Shown: in pieces, positions 28,771-43,000 of the stretch | Layout: every line of letters starts with the position of its first letter | How positions within the stretch are numbered: the first letter of the stretch is position 1 | Origin: Hydractinia symbiolongicarpus | Lineage: Eukaryota > Cnidaria > Hydrozoa > Anthoathecata > Hydractiniidae | DNA: 64,000 bases | Assembly (NCBI RefSeq): GCF_029227915.1 | Contig: NC_079883.1 | Span: 1,736,001-1,800,000, forward strand | Direction: 5' to 3' | The notes under the pieces: model-generated | What the model was told of the DNA's origin: nothing | Databases searched by the model: none | Seen by the model: only the letters and a program-made list of their open reading frames with translations | Program-made: the position numbers and the translations under genes

Positions 28771-29014
28771 ACGAATGAGACTTGTAGTTTTCAAAAATGT
28801 TTTTATTTTTGATGAGACGCTGAATAAAAGAAGTTTAATCGCCGGCAAACGAAAACCCACGATTTCCCGTAAATCCCGGTCTCGGCCCGTATGGTCAAAA
28901 GTATACAAAGGAAGTACTCAGGGAATAAATTCATTTCCCGAACGTTTTTTTAAATCATTTTTTCACCACTAAAACGCAAGACACTTGTAGTTTTCAAAAG
29001 TGTTTTCATTTTTG

Positions 29015-29189
29015 TAGGCGCGCACTAACGGCTTCGATTGGTCCTACTCTGAAATATGACTTATTGATCTAAATATTTAAATAAAGAGCTAACAGAACAC
29101 CCAGTGTAACTGCGGAGTTCCAGCAGTTATACCAAAGTGAGATCAATGTTAAATCTTTGAGTCCATTTTTTTCATTTATTACATTTATA
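29015..29189 (-). repeat. Inverted partial satellite B monomer at the A/B junction
   Basis: Satellite A stops at 29014 inside a monomer (...TTTTCATTTTTG) and satellite B starts immediately in reverse orientation with TAGGCGCGCACTAACGGC. The 175 bp are the reverse complement of the B segment running from TATAAATG to the GCGCGCCTA motif. The forward counterpart is 29312-29485, giving ~174-bp inverted arms separated by ~122 bp. Confidence 0.85.
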
Positions 29190-29205
29190 CTTTGAGAAAT
29201 TGACT
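29190..29205. other. 16-bp filler between inverted and forward satellite B
   Basis: CTTTGAGAAATTGACT matches neither the inverted segment's continuation nor the forward monomer start (CAACATGTGTTTAGCG at 29206). Short filler like this is typical of an end-joined or template-switched breakpoint. Confidence 0.5.
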
Positions 29206-29965
29206 CAACATGTGTTTAGCGATATTTTTCTGATACTACTGGGTTGCATTGGTTTTAGAAGTGAAACAATTGACCGTGGGACCTAGTTGATCTGATTTTG
29301 AAAATTTACCTTATAAATGTGATAAATGGGACAATTCGACTCCAACAATTAACATTCTTCTTACTTTGGGATGACTTCTGGAACTCTGCAGTTACTCTAG
29401 ACGGTGTGTTAGCTCTTTATTAAAATATTTAGAACAACAAGTCATTTTTTACAGTGGGACCAATCAAAGCCGTCAGCGTGCACTAAAGAAATAGAGACAG
29501 TTTCTAAAACTAATTTTCATTGATTTTCGAACCGTGTCAGTCCGTTTGAGTTACAACGGTTGCGTCACATATTTGTACCAACATGTACTTAGCGTCATTT
29601 TTCCGATATTACTAGGTTGCATTGGTTTTAAAAGTGAAACTATTGAACGCGGTACCTAGTTGAACTGATTTTGGACTTTTACCTTTTATAAATGTGATAA
29701 ATGGATAATTTAGACACCAATAATTAACATTCTACTCACTTTGGGATGACTTCTGGAACTCTGCAGTTACACTAGGTGCTGTGTTAGCTCTTTATTTAAA
29801 TATTTTGTTCGATAAGTCGTTCTTCAGAGTGGGACCAATTGAAGCCGTTAGTGCGCGCCTAGGAAATAGAGACATTTTCGAAAACTACATTTCATTGACT
29901 TTCGAACGGTATCCGCCCGTTTGAGTTACAACGGTTGCGTCACATATTCGTACCAACATGTATTT

Positions 29966-32900
29966 AACAATATTTTTCAGATATTGCTAGGTTGCATTGG
30001 TTTTACAAGTGGAACGATTGACTGTCGGACCTAGTTGAATTTATTTTGTACATTTACCTTATAAATGTGATTAATGGGACAATTCGACTCCAACAATTAA
30101 CATTCTTCTTACTTTGGGATGACTTCTGGATCTCTGCAGCTACACCAGACGGTGTGTTAGCTCTTTATTTAAATATTTAGATCAACATGTCATTTTTCAC
30201 GGTGGCACCAATCGAAGCTGTCAGCGCGCGCTGAAGAAATAAAGACAGTTTCTAAAACTACATTTCATTGACTTTCGAACCGTATCAGTCCGTTTGATTT
30301 ACAGCGAGTGGGTCACATATTTGAACCAACATGTACTTAGCAATATTTTTCAGATATCGCTTGGCTGCATTGGTTTTACAAGTGGAACGATTGACTGTGG
30401 GACCTAATTGAACTGATTTTGGATTTTGACATTATAAATGTGATAAATGAAAAAAATAGACTCAAAGAATTAACATTGATCTCACTTTGGTATGACTGCT
30501 GGAACTCCACAGTCACATTGGGCGCTCTGTTAGCTCTTTATTTAAATATTTAGATCAATAAGTCAGTTTTTACAGTGGGACCAATCAAAGCCGTTAGCGT
30601 ACGACGAGGAAATAGAGACAGTTTCTAAAAATACATTTCATTGACTTTCGAACGGTATCAGTCCGTTTGAGTTACAACGGCCACGTCGCATATTCATACC
30701 AACATGTATTTAGCGAGATTTTTCTGATACTATTAGGTTGCATTGGGTTTAAAAGTGAAACTATTGAACGTGGGACCTAGTTGAACTGATCTTGGACTTT
30801 CACCTTGGAAATGTCTTAAATGGAACAAATAGACACCAACAATTATGATTCTTCTTACTTTGACATAAATGCTGAAAATCCGTATTTACACTGGACGCTG
30901 TGTTAGCACTTTACTTAAATATTTAGTTCGATAAGTCATTTTTCAGAGTGGGACCAATCGAAACCGTTAGTGCGCACCTAGGAAATAGAGACATTTTGTA
31001 AAACCAAAATTACATTGACTTTTAAACGATATCAGTCCGTTTGAGTTACAACAGTTGTGTCACATATTCGTACCAACATGTACTTAGCGGTATTTTTCCG
31101 ATATTCCTAGGTTGCATTGGTTTTAGAAGTGGAACGATTGACTGTGGCACCTAATTGAACTGATTCTGGACTTTGACGTTATAAATGTGAAAAATGAAAA
31201 AAATGGGCTCAAAGAAGTAACATTCTACTTACTTTGGGATGCCTGCTGGAACTCAGCAGTTACCATGGACGCTGTGTTAGTGTTTATTTAAATATTTAGT
31301 TCGACATGTCATTTTTCAGAGTGGGACCAATCGAAGCCGTTAGTGCGCGCCTAGGAAATAGAGACATTTTCTAAACCTACATTTCATTGACTTGCGAACG
31401 GTATCAGTCCGTTTGAGTCACAACGGCGGTGTCACATATTCATAGCAACATGTGTTTAGCGATATTTTTCTGATACTACTAGGTTGCATTGTTTTTAGAA
31501 GTTAAATAATTGACCCTGGGACCTAGTTGAACTGATTTTGGAAATTTACCTTATAAATGTTATAAATGGGACAATTTGACTCCAACAATTAACATTCTAA
31601 TTACTTTGGGATGATTTCTGGAACTCCGCAGTAACAATGGACGCTGTGTTAGCTCTTTATATTAAGATTGAGATCAATAAGTCATTTTTTACATTGGTAC
31701 AAATCAAAGCCGTCAGCGCGCGCTGAAGAAATAGAGACAGTTTCTGAAACTAAATTTCATTGACTTTCGAACGGTATCAGTCCGTTTGAGTTACAACGGC
31801 TGCATCACATCTTAGTAACAACATGTATTTAGCGAGATTTTGCCGATGTTACTAGGTTGCATTGGTTTTAAAGTGAAACTATTGAACGGGGTACCTAGTT
31901 GAACTGATTTTGGACTTTTGCCTTATAAATGGGATAAATGGTACAATTATACACCAATAATTAAGATTCTTCTTACTTTGGCATGAATGCTGAAACTCCG
32001 CAGTTACACTGAACGCTGTTTTAGCTCTTTATTTAAATATTTAGTTCGATAAGTCATTTTTCAGAGTGGGACCAATCGAAGCCGTTAGTGCGCGCCTAGG
32101 AAATAGAGACATTTTCTAAAACTACATTACATTGACTTTCCCACGGTATCAGTCCGTTTGAGTCACAACGGCTGTCTCACATATTCATACTAACATGTGT
32201 TTAGCAATATTTTTCAGATATTGCTAGGTTGCATTGGTTTTACAAGTGGAACGATTGACTGTCGGACCTAGTTGAATTTATTTTGTACATTTACCTTATA
32301 AATGTGATTAATGGGACAATTCGACTCCAACAATTAACATTCTTCTTACTTTGGGATGACTTCTGGATCTCTGCAGCTACACCAGACGGTGTGTTAGCTC
32401 TTTATTTAAATATTTAGATCAACATGTCATTTTTCACGGTGGCACCAATCGAAGCTGTCAGCGCGCGCTGAAGAAATAAAGACAGTTTCTAAAACTACAT
32501 TTCATTGACTTTCGAACCGTATCAGTCCGTTTGATTTACAGCGAGTGGGTCACATATTTGAACCAACATGTACTTAGCAATATTTTTCAGATATCGCTTG
32601 GCTGCATTGGTTTTACAAGTGGAACGATTGACTGTGGGACCTAATTGAACTGATTTTGGATTTTGACATTATAAATGTGATAAATGAAAAAAATAGACTC
32701 AAAGAATTAACATTGATCTCACTTTGGTATGACTGCTGGAACTCCACAGTCACATTGGGCGCTCTGTTAGCTCTTTATTTAAATATTTAGATCAATAAGT
32801 CAGTTTTTACAGTGGGACCAATCAAAGCCGTTAGCGTACGACGAGGAAATAGAGACAGTTTCTAAAAATACATTTCATTGACTTTCGAACGGTATCAGTC

Positions 32901-35900
32901 CGTTTGAGTTACAACGGCCACGTCGCATATTCATACCAACATGTATTTAGCGAGATTTTTCTGATACTATTAGGTTGCATTGGGTTTAAAAGTGAAACTA
33001 TTGAACGTGGGACCTAGTTGAACTGATCTTGGACTTTCACCTTGGAAATGTCTTAAATGGAACAAATAGACACCAACAATTATGATTCTTCTTACTTTGA
33101 CATAAATGCTGAAAATCCGTATTTACACTGGACGCTGTGTTAGCACTTTACTTAAATATTTAGTTCGATAAGTCATTTTTCAGAGTGGGACCAATCGAAA
33201 CCGTTAGTGCGCACCTAGGAAATAGAGACATTTTGTAAAACCAAAATTACATTGACTTTTAAACGATATCAGTCCGTTTGAGTTACAACAGTTGTGTCAC
33301 ATATTCGTACCAACATGTACTTAGCGGTATTTTTCCGATATTCCTAGGTTGCATTGGTTTTAGAAGTGGAACGATTGACTGTGGCACCTAATTGAACTGA
33401 TTCTGGACTTTGACGTTATAAATGTGAAAAATGAAAAAAATGGGCTCAAAGAAGTAACATTCTACTTACTTTGGGATGCCTGCTGGAACTCAGCAGTTAC
33501 CATGGACGCTGTGTTAGTGTTTATTTAAATATTTAGTTCGACATGTCATTTTTCAGAGTGGGACCAATCGAAGCCGTTAGTGCGCGCCTAGGAAATAGAG
33601 ACATTTTCTAAACCTACATTTCATTGACTTGCGAACGGTATCAGTCCGTTTGAGTCACAACGGCGGTGTCACATATTCATAGCAACATGTGTTTAGCGAT
33701 ATTTTTCTGATACTACTAGGTTGCATTGTTTTTAGAAGTTAAATAATTGACCCTGGGACCTAGTTGAACTGATTTTGGAAATTTACCTTATAAATGTTAT
33801 AAATGGGACAATTTGACTCCAACAATTAACATTCTAATTACTTTGGGATGATTTCTGGAACTCCGCAGTAACAATGGACGCTGTGTTAGCTCTTTATATT
33901 AAGATTGAGATCAATAAGTCATTTTTTACATTGGTACAAATCAAAGCCGTCAGCGCGCGCTGAAGAAATAGAGACAGTTTCTGAAACTAAATTTCATTGA
34001 CTTTCGAACGGTATCAGTCCGTTTGAGTTACAACGGCTGCATCACATCTTAGTAACAACATGTATTTAGCGAGATTTTGCCGATGTTACTAGGTTGCATT
34101 GGTTTTAAAGTGAAACTATTGAACGGGGTACCTAGTTGAACTGATTTTGGACTTTTGCCTTATAAATGGGATAAATGGTACAATTATACACCAATAATTA
34201 AGATTCTTCTTACTTTGGCATGAATGCTGAAACTCCGCAGTTACACTGAACGCTGTTTTAGCTCTTTATTTAAATATTTAGTTCGATAAGTCATTTTTCA
34301 GAGTGGGACCAATCGAAGCCGTTAGTGCGCGCCTAGGAAATAGAGACATTTTCTAAAACTACATTACATTGACTTTCCCACGGTATCAGTCCGTTTGAGT
34401 CACAACGGCTGTCTCACATATTCATACTAACATGTGTTTAGCAATATTTTTCAGATATTGCTAGGTTGCATTGGTTTTACAAGTGGAACGATTGACTGTC
34501 GGACCTAGTTGAATTTATTTTGTACATTTACCTTATAAATGTGATTAATGGGACAATTCGACTCCAACAATTAACATTCTTCTTACTTTGGGATGACTTC
34601 TGGATCTCTGCAGCTACACCAGACGGTGTGTTAGCTCTTTATTTAAATATTTAGATCAACATGTCATTTTTCACGGTGGCACCAATCGAAGCTGTCAGCG
34701 CGCGCTGAAGAAATAAAGACAGTTTCTAAAACTACATTTCATTGACTTTCGAACCGTATCAGTCCGTTTGATTTACAGCGAGTGGGTCACATATTTGAAC
34801 CAACATGTACTTAGCAATATTTTTCAGATATCGCTTGGCTGCATTGGTTTTACAAGTGGAACGATTGACTGTGGGACCTAATTGAACTGATTTTGGATTT
34901 TGACATTATAAATGTGATAAATGAAAAAAATAGACTCAAAGAATTAACATTGATCTCACTTTGGTATGACTGCTGGAACTCCACAGTCACATTGGGCGCT
35001 CTGTTAGCTCTTTATTTAAATATTTAGATCAATAAGTCAGTTTTTACAGTGGGACCAATCAAAGCCGTTAGCGTACGACGAGGAAATAGAGACAGTTTCT
35101 AAAAATACATTTCATTGACGTTCGAACGGTATCAGTCCGTTTGAGTTACAACGGCCACGTCACATATTCATACCAACATGTATTTAGCGAGATTTTTCTG
35201 ATACTATTAGGTTGCATTGGGTTTAAAAGTGAAACTATTGAACGTGGGACCTAGTTGAACTGATCTTGGACTTTCACCTTGGAAATGTCTTAAATGGAAC
35301 AAATAGACACCAACAATTATGATTCTTCTTACTTTGACATAAATGCTGAAAATCCGTATTTACACTGGACGCTGTGTTAGCACTTTACTTAAATATTTAG
35401 TTCGATAAGTCATTTTTCAGAGTGGGACCAATCGAAACCGTTAGTGCGCACCTAGGAAATAGAGACATTTTGTAAAACCAAAATTACATTGACTTTTAAA
35501 CGGTATCAGTCCGTTTGAGTTACAACAGTTGTGTCACATATTCGTACCAACATGTACTTAGCGGTATTTTTCCGATATTCCTAGGTTGCATTGGTTTTAG
35601 AAGTGGAACGATTGACTGTGGCACCTAATTGAACTGATTCTGGACTTTGACGTTATAAATGTGAAAAATGAAAAAAATGGGCTCAAAGAAGTAACATTCT
35701 ACTTACTTTGGGATGCCTGCTGGAACTCAGCAGTTACCATGGACGCTGTGTTAGTGTTTATTTAAATATTTAGTTCGACATGTCATTTTTCAGAGTGGGA
35801 CCAATCGAAGCCGTTAGTGCGCGCCTAGGAAATAGAGACATTTTCTAAACCTACATTTCATTGACTTGCGAACGGTATCAGTCCGTTTGAGTCACAACGG

Positions 35901-36745
35901 CGGTGTCACATATTCATAGCAACATGTGTTTAGCGATATTTTTCTGATACTACTAGGTTGCATTGTTTTTAGAAGTTAAATAATTGACCCTGGGACCTAG
36001 TTGAACTGATTTTGGAAATTTACCTTATAAATGTTATAAATGGGACAATTTGACTCCAACAATTAACATTCTAATTACTTTGGGATGATTTCTGGAACTC
36101 CGCAGTAACAATGGACGCTGTGTTAGCTCTTTATATTAAGATTGAGATCAATAAGTCATTTTTTACATTGGTATAAATCAAAGCCGTCAGCGCGCGCTGA
36201 AGAAATAGAGACAGTTTCTGAAACTAAATTTCATTGACTTTCGAACGGTATCAGTCCGTTTGAGTTACAACGGCTGCATCACATCTTAGTAACAACATGT
36301 ATTTAGCGAGATTTTGCCGATGTTACTAGGTTGCATTGGTTTTAAAGTGAAACTATTGAACGGGGTACCTAGTTGAACTGATTTTGGACTTTTGCCTTAT
36401 AAATGGGATAAATGGTACAATTATACACCAATAATTAAGATTCTTCTTACTTTGGCATGAATGCTGAAACTCCGCAGTTACACTGAACGCTGTTTTAGCT
36501 CTTTATTTAAATATTTAGTTCGATAAGTCATTTTTCAGAGTGGGACCAATCGAAGCCGTTAGTGCGCGCCTAGGAAATAGAGACATTTTCTAAAACTACA
36601 TTACATTGACTTTCCCACGGTATCAGTCCGTTTGAATCACAACGGCTGTCTCACATATTCATACTAACATGTGTTTAGCAATATTTTTCAGATATTGCTA
36701 GGTTGCATTGGTTTTACAAGTGGAACGATTGACTGTCGGACCTAG
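29966..36745 (+). repeat. Satellite B six-monomer HOR, three copies of 2237 bp
   Basis: GTTGCATTGG in the GATATTGCTAG subtype occurs at 29991, 32228, 34465 and 36702, exactly 2237 bp each time (six monomers). Only a handful of differences are visible between copies, for example CACGTCGCAT against CACGTCACAT, GACTTTCG against GACGTTCG, and GAGTCACAACGG against GAATCACAACGG. The fourth copy diverges after about 36745. The near-identity implies recent amplification or homogenisation. Confidence 0.92.
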
Positions 36746-37008
36746 TTGAATATATTTTGTACATTTATCTTATACATGTGATAAATGGGACAATTAGACT
36801 CCAACAATTAACATTCGTATTACTTTGGGATGACTTCTGGAACTCTGCAGTTACACTAGACGGTGTGTTATCTCTTTAATTAAAGATTTAGAACAATAAG
36901 TCAGTTTTTACAGTGGGACAAATCAAAGCCGTTAGCGTACGCCGAGGAAATAGAGACAGCTTCTAAAACTACATTTCATTGACTTTCGAACGGTATCAGT
37001 CCGTTTGA

Positions 37009-37030
37009 GTTACAACGTTAGTAACAACAT
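37009..37030 (+). repeat. 13-bp deletion in one satellite B monomer
   Basis: The sequence reads GAGTTACAACG directly followed by TTAGTAACAACATG. Neighbouring monomers have GGCTGCATCACATATTAGTAAC here, so about 13 bp are missing. Confidence 0.6.
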
Positions 37031-37329
37031 GTATTTAGCGAGATTTTGCCGATATTACTAGGTTGCATTGGTTTTAAAGTGAAACTATTGAACGCGGTAC
37101 CTAGTTGAACTGATTTTGGACTTTTGCCTTATAAATGTGATAAATGGTACAATTATACACCAATAATTAAGATTCTTCTTACTTTGGCTTGAATGCTGAA
37201 ACTCCGCAGTTACACTGGACGCTGTTTTAGCTCTTTATTTAAATATTTAGTTCGATAAGTCATTTTTCAGAGTGTGACCAATCGAAGTCGTTAGTGCGCG
37301 CCTAGGAAATAGACACAGTTTCTAAAAAT

Positions 37330-38240
37330 ACATTTCATTGACTTTCGAAAGGTATCAGTCCGTTTGAGTTACGACGGCCTCGTCACATATTCATACCAAC
37401 ATGTATTTAGCGATATTTTTCTGATACTACTAGGTTGCATTGGTTTTAGAAGTGAAACAATTGACCGTGGGACCTAGTTGAACTGATTTTGGAAATTTAC
37501 CTTATAAATGTGATAAATGGGACAATTCGACTCCAACAATTAACTTTCTACTTACTTTGGGATGATTTCTGGAACTCCGCAGTAACAATGGACGTTGTGT
37601 TAGCTCTTTATTTAAAGATTTAGATCAATAAGTCAGTTTTTACAGTCGGACCAATCAAAGCCGTTAGCGTACGCCGAGGAAATAGACACAGTTTCTAAAA
37701 ATACATTTCATTGACTTTCGAAAGGTATCAGTCCGTTTGAGTTACGACGGCCTCGTCACATATTCATACCAACATGTATTTAGCGATATTTTTCTGATAC
37801 TACTAGGTTGCATTGCTTTTAGAAGTGAAACAATTGACCGTGGGACCTAGTTGAACTGATTTTGGAAATTTACCTTATAAATGTGATAAATGGGACAATT
37901 CGACTCCAACAATTAACTTTCTACTTACTTTGGGATGATTTCTGGAACTCCGCAGTAACAATGGACGTTGTGTTAGCTCTTTATTTAAAGATTTAGATCA
38001 ATAAGTCAGTTTTTACAGTCGGACCAATCAAAGCCGTTAGCGTACGCCGAGGAAATAGACACAGTTTCTAAAAATATATTTCATTGACTTTCGAAAGGTA
38101 TCAGTCCGTTTGAGTTACGACGGCCTCGTCACATATTCATACCAACATGTATTTAGCGATATTTTTCTGATACTACTAGGTTGCATTGGTTTTAGAAGTG
38201 AAACAATTGACCGTGGGACCTAGTTGAACTGATCTTTGAC
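37330..38240 (+). repeat. Satellite B single-monomer amplification, 373-bp unit
   Basis: Consecutive near-identical monomers share the private variants CGAAAGGTATCAG, GAGTTACGACGGCCTCG and CAATGGACGTTGTG at spacings of 373 bp (37392, 37765, 38138). The other B blocks alternate subtypes instead. Confidence 0.8.
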
Positions 38241-40089
38241 TTTCACCTTAGAAATGTCATAAATGGAACAAATAGACACCAACAATTATGATTCTTCTTA
38301 CTTTGGCATAAATGCTGAAACTCCGCAGTTACACTGGACGCTGTGTTAGCTCTTTATTTATATATTTAGTTCGATAAGTCATTTTTCAGAGTGGGACCAA
38401 TCGAAGCCGTTAGTGCGCGCCTAGGAAATAGAGACATTTTGTAAAACTAAATTTTATTGACTTTTGAGCGGTGTCAGTCCGTTTTAGTTACAACAGTTGT
38501 GTCACATATTAGTACCAACATGTACTTAGCGGTATTTTTCTGATATTCCTAGGTTGCATTAGTTTTAGAAGTGGAACGATTGACTGTGGCACCTAATTGA
38601 ACTGATTCTGGACTTTGACGTTATAAATGTGAAAAATGAAAAAAATGGGCTCAAAGAATTAACATTTTACTTACTTTGGGATGACTGCTGGAACTCCGCG
38701 GTTACACTGTACGCTGTCTTTGCTCTTTATTTAAATATTTAGTTCGATAAGTCATTTTTCAGAGTGGAACCAATCGAAGCCGTTAGTGCGCGCCTAGGAA
38801 ATAGAGACATTTTCTAAACCTACATTTCATTGACTTTCGAACGGTATCAGTCCGTTTGAGTCACAACGGCTGTGTCACATATTCATAGCAAAATGTGTTT
38901 AGCGATATTTTTCTGATACTACTAGGTTGCATTGATTTTAAAAGTGAAACAATTGACCGTGGGACCTAGTTGAACTGATTTTGGAAATTTACCTTATAAA
39001 TGTAATAAATGGGACAATTTGACTCCAACAATTAACATTTTAATTACTTTGGGATGATTTCTGGAACTCCGCAGTAACAATGGACGCTGTGTTAGCTCTT
39101 TATTTAAAGATTTAGATCAATAAGTCATTTTTCACAGTGGTTCAAATCGAAGCAGTCAGCGCGCACTGAAGAAATAGAGACAGTTTCTGAAACTAAATTT
39201 CATTGACTTTCGAACGGTATCAGTCCGTTTGATTTACAACGGCTGCATCACATATTAGTAACAACATGTATTTAGCGAGATTTTGCCGATATTACTAGGT
39301 TGCATTGGTTTTAAAGTGAAAGTATTGAACGCGGTACCTAGTTGAACTGATTTTGGACTTTTACCATATAAATGTGATAAATGGGACAATTCGACTCCAA
39401 CAATTAACATTCGTATTACTTTGGGATGACTTCTGGAGCTCTGCAGTTACACTAGACGGTGTGTTAGCTCTTTATTTAAATATTTTAATCAATAAGTCAC
39501 TTTTTACAGTGGTCCCAATCAAAGCCGTAAGCGCGCACTGAAGAAATAGAAACAGTTTCTAAAACTAAGTTTCATTGACTTTCGAACGGTATCAGTCCGT
39601 TTGAGTTACAACGGCTGAATCACTTTTTAGTACCAACATGTATTTAGCGAGATTTTGCCGATATTACTAGGTTGCATTGGTTTTAAAAGTGAAACTATTG
39701 AACGTGGTTCCTAGTTGAACTGATTTTGGACGTTTACCTTATATATGTGATAAATGCAACAATTAGAGACCAATAATTAAGAATCTTCTTTGGCATGAAT
39801 GCTGAAACTCCGCAGTTACACTGCACGCTGTTTTAGCTCCTTATTTAAATATTTAGTTCGATAAGTCATTTTTCAGAGTGGGACCAATTGAAGCCGTTAG
39901 TGCGCGCCTAGCAAATGGAGACATTTGAGTTACAACGGTTGCGTCACATATTAGTACCAACATGTACTTAGCGGTATTTTTTCGAAATTCCTAGGTTGCA
40001 TTGGTTTTAGAAGTGGAACGATTGACTGTGGCACCTAATTGAACTGATTCTGGACTTTGACGTTATAAATGTGATAAATGAAAAAAATG

Positions 40090-43000
40090 GGCTCAAAGAA
40101 TTAACATTCTACTTACTTTGGGATGACTTCTGGAACTCCGCAGTAACACTGAACGCTGTGTTAGCTCTTTAATTAAAGATTTAGATCAACAATTCAGTTT
40201 TTACAGTGGGACCAATCAAAGCCGTTAGCGTACGCCGAGGAAATAGAGACAGTTTCTGAAACTAAATTTCATTGACTTTCGAACGGTATCAGTCCGTTTG
40301 AGTTACAACGGCTGCATCACATATTAGTAACAACATGTATTTAGCGAGATTTTGCCGATATTACTAGGTTGCATTGGTTTTAAAGTAAAACTATTGAACA
40401 CGGTATCTAGTTGAACTGATTTTGGACTTTTACCTTATAAATGTGATAAATGGTACAATTATACACCAATAATTAAGATTCTTCTTACTTTGGCATGAAT
40501 GCTGAAACTCCGCAGTTACACTGGACGCTGTGTTAGCTCTTTATTTAAATATTTAGTTCGATAAGTCATTCTTCAGAGTGGGACCAATCGAAGCCGTTAG
40601 TGCGCGCCTAGGAAATAGAGACATTTTGTAAAACTAAATTTCATTGACTTTTGAAAGGTATCAGTTCGTTTGAGTTACAACAGTTGTGTCACATATTCGT
40701 ACCAACATGTACTTAGCGGTATTTTTCCGATATTCCTAGGTTGCATTGGTTTTAGAAGTGGAACGATTGACTGTGGCACCTAATTGAACTGATTCTGGAC
40801 TTTGACGTTATAAATGTGAAAAATGAAAAAAATGGGCTCAACGAATTAACATTCTACTTACTTTGGGATGACTGCTGGAACTCCGCAGTAACACTGAACG
40901 CTGTGTTAGCTCTTTAATTAAAGATTTAGATCAACAATTCAGTTTTTACAGTGGGACCAATCAAAGCCGTTAGCGTACGCCGAGGAAATAGAGACAGTTT
41001 CTGAAACTAAATTTCATTGACTTTCGAACGGTATCAGTCCGTTTGAGTTACAACGGCTGCATCACATATTAGTAACAACATGTATTTAGCGAGATTTTGC
41101 CGATATTACTAGGTTGCATTGGTTTTAAAGTAAAACTATTGAACACGGTATCTAGTTGAACTGATTTTGGACTTTTACCTTATAAATGTGATAAATGGTA
41201 CAATTATACACCAATAATTAAGATTCTTCTTACTTTGGCATGAATGCTGAAACTCCGCAGTTACACTGGACGCTGTGTTAGCTCTTTATTTAAATATTTA
41301 GTTCGATAAGTCATTCTTCAGAGTGGGACCAATCGAAGCCGTTAGTGCGCGCCTAGGAAATAGAGACATTTTGTAAAACTAAATTTCATTGACTTTTGAA
41401 AGGTATCAGTTCGTTTGAGTTACAACAGTTGTGTCACATATTCGTACCAACATGTACTTAGCGGTATTTTTCCGATATTCCTAGGTTGCATTGGTTTTAG
41501 AAGTGGAACGATTGACTGTGGCACCTAATTGAACTGATTCTGGACTTTGACGTTATAAATGTGAAAAATGAAAAAAATGGGCTCAACGAATTAACATTCT
41601 ACTTACTTTGGGATGACTGCTGGAACTCCGCAGTCACATTGGGCGCTTTGTTAGCTCTTTATTTAAATATTTAGATCAATAAATCACTTCTTACAGTGGG
41701 TCCAATCAAAGCCGTTAGCGTACGCCGAAGAAATAGAGACAGTTTCTAAAAATACATTTCATTGACTTTCGAACGGTATCAGTCCGTTTGAGTTACAACG
41801 GCCTCGTCACAAATTCATACCACCATGTATTTAGCGAGATTTTCCTGATACTACTAGGTTGCATTGGTTTTAAAAGTGAAACTATTGAACGTGGGACCTA
41901 GTTGAACTGTTCTTTGACTTTCACCTTAGAAATGTCATAAATGGAACAAATAGACACCAACAATTATGATTCTTCTTACTTTGGCATGAATGCTGAAACT
42001 CCGCAGTTACACTGGACGCTGTGTTAACTCTTTATTTAAATATTTAGTTCGATAAGTCATTCTTCAGAGTGGGACCAATCGAAGCCGTTAGTGCGCGCCT
42101 AGGAAATAGAGACATTTTGTAAAACTAAATTTCATTGACTTTTGAAAGGTATCAGTTCGTTTGAGTTACAACAGTTGTGTCACATATTCGTACCAACATG
42201 TACTTAGCGGTATTTTTCCGATATTCCTAGGTTGCATTGGTTTTAGAAGTGGAACGATTGACTGTGGCACCTAATTGAACTGATTCTGGACTTTGACGTT
42301 ATAAATGTGAAAAATGAAAAAAATGGGCTCAACGAATTAACATTCTACTTACTTTGGGATGACTGCTGGAACTCCGCAGTCACATTGGGCGCTTTGTTAG
42401 CTCTTTATTTAAATATTTAGATCAATAAATCACTTCTTACAGTGGGTCCAATCAAAGCCGTTAGCGTACGCCGAAGAAATAGAGACAGTTTCTAAAAATA
42501 CATTTCATTGACTTTCGAACGGTATCAGTCCGTTTGAGTTACAACGGCCTCGTCACATATTCATACCACCATGTATTTAGCGAGATTTTCCTGATACTAC
42601 TAGGTTGCATTGGTTTTAAAAGTGAAACTATTGAACGTGGGACCTAGTTGAACTGTTCTTTGACTTTCACCTTAGAAATGTCATAAATGGAACAAATAGA
42701 CACCAACAATTATGATTCTTCTTACTTTGGCATAAATGCTGAAACTGCGCAGTTACACTGGACGCTGTGTTAGCTCTTTATTTCAATATTTAGTTCGAAA
42801 AGTCATTTTTCAGAGTGGGACCAATCGAAGCCGTTAGTGCGCGCCTAGGAAATAGGGACATTTTGTAAAACTAAATTTCATTGACTTTTGAACAGTATCA
42901 GTCCGTTTGAGTTACAAAAGTTGTGTCACATATTCGTACCAACATGTACTTAGCGGTATTTTTCCGATATTCCTAGGTTGCATTGGTTTTAGAAGTGGAA

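Larger units (their letters stand above)
1..29014. repeat. Satellite A array, ~203-bp monomer, ~143 copies
   Basis: Continuous head-to-tail tandem array that runs off the left edge. The 203-bp period shows in exact spacings between marked variants: 406 bp at 26652/27058/27464, 1015 bp at 2754/3769 and 1624 bp at 5061/6685. Each monomer carries a GC-rich block (GCCGGCAAACGAAAACCCGC, then a CCCGGACTCGGCCCGTATAG type block), a GTATAC-like palindrome and a T-rich segment with a conserved hairpin. Subtypes differ at linked sites: some have CACCACTAGAACGAA with ATTTCTGCAC, others have CACTAAAACGCAAGAGAC with AAAAGTG, others CACTAAAACGCATGAGAC. No long coding frame is conserved, and the 60-102 codon frames on both strands recur with monomer periodicity. 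A centromeric or pericentromeric role is possible but is inference only. Confidence 0.97.

Noticed and set aside
1381-28972. Open frames of 60-102 codons on both strands in satellite A
   Set aside because: They recur with 203-bp or HOR periodicity, overlap on opposite strands, start and stop at monomer landmarks, and show no domain.
1-29014. CENP-B-box-like motif CCCGTATAGTCGAA in satellite A
   Set aside because: The spacing between CCCG and CGAA is 6 nt; the reverse-complement CENP-B box pattern needs 7. Most monomers also have CAAAAG instead of CGAA.
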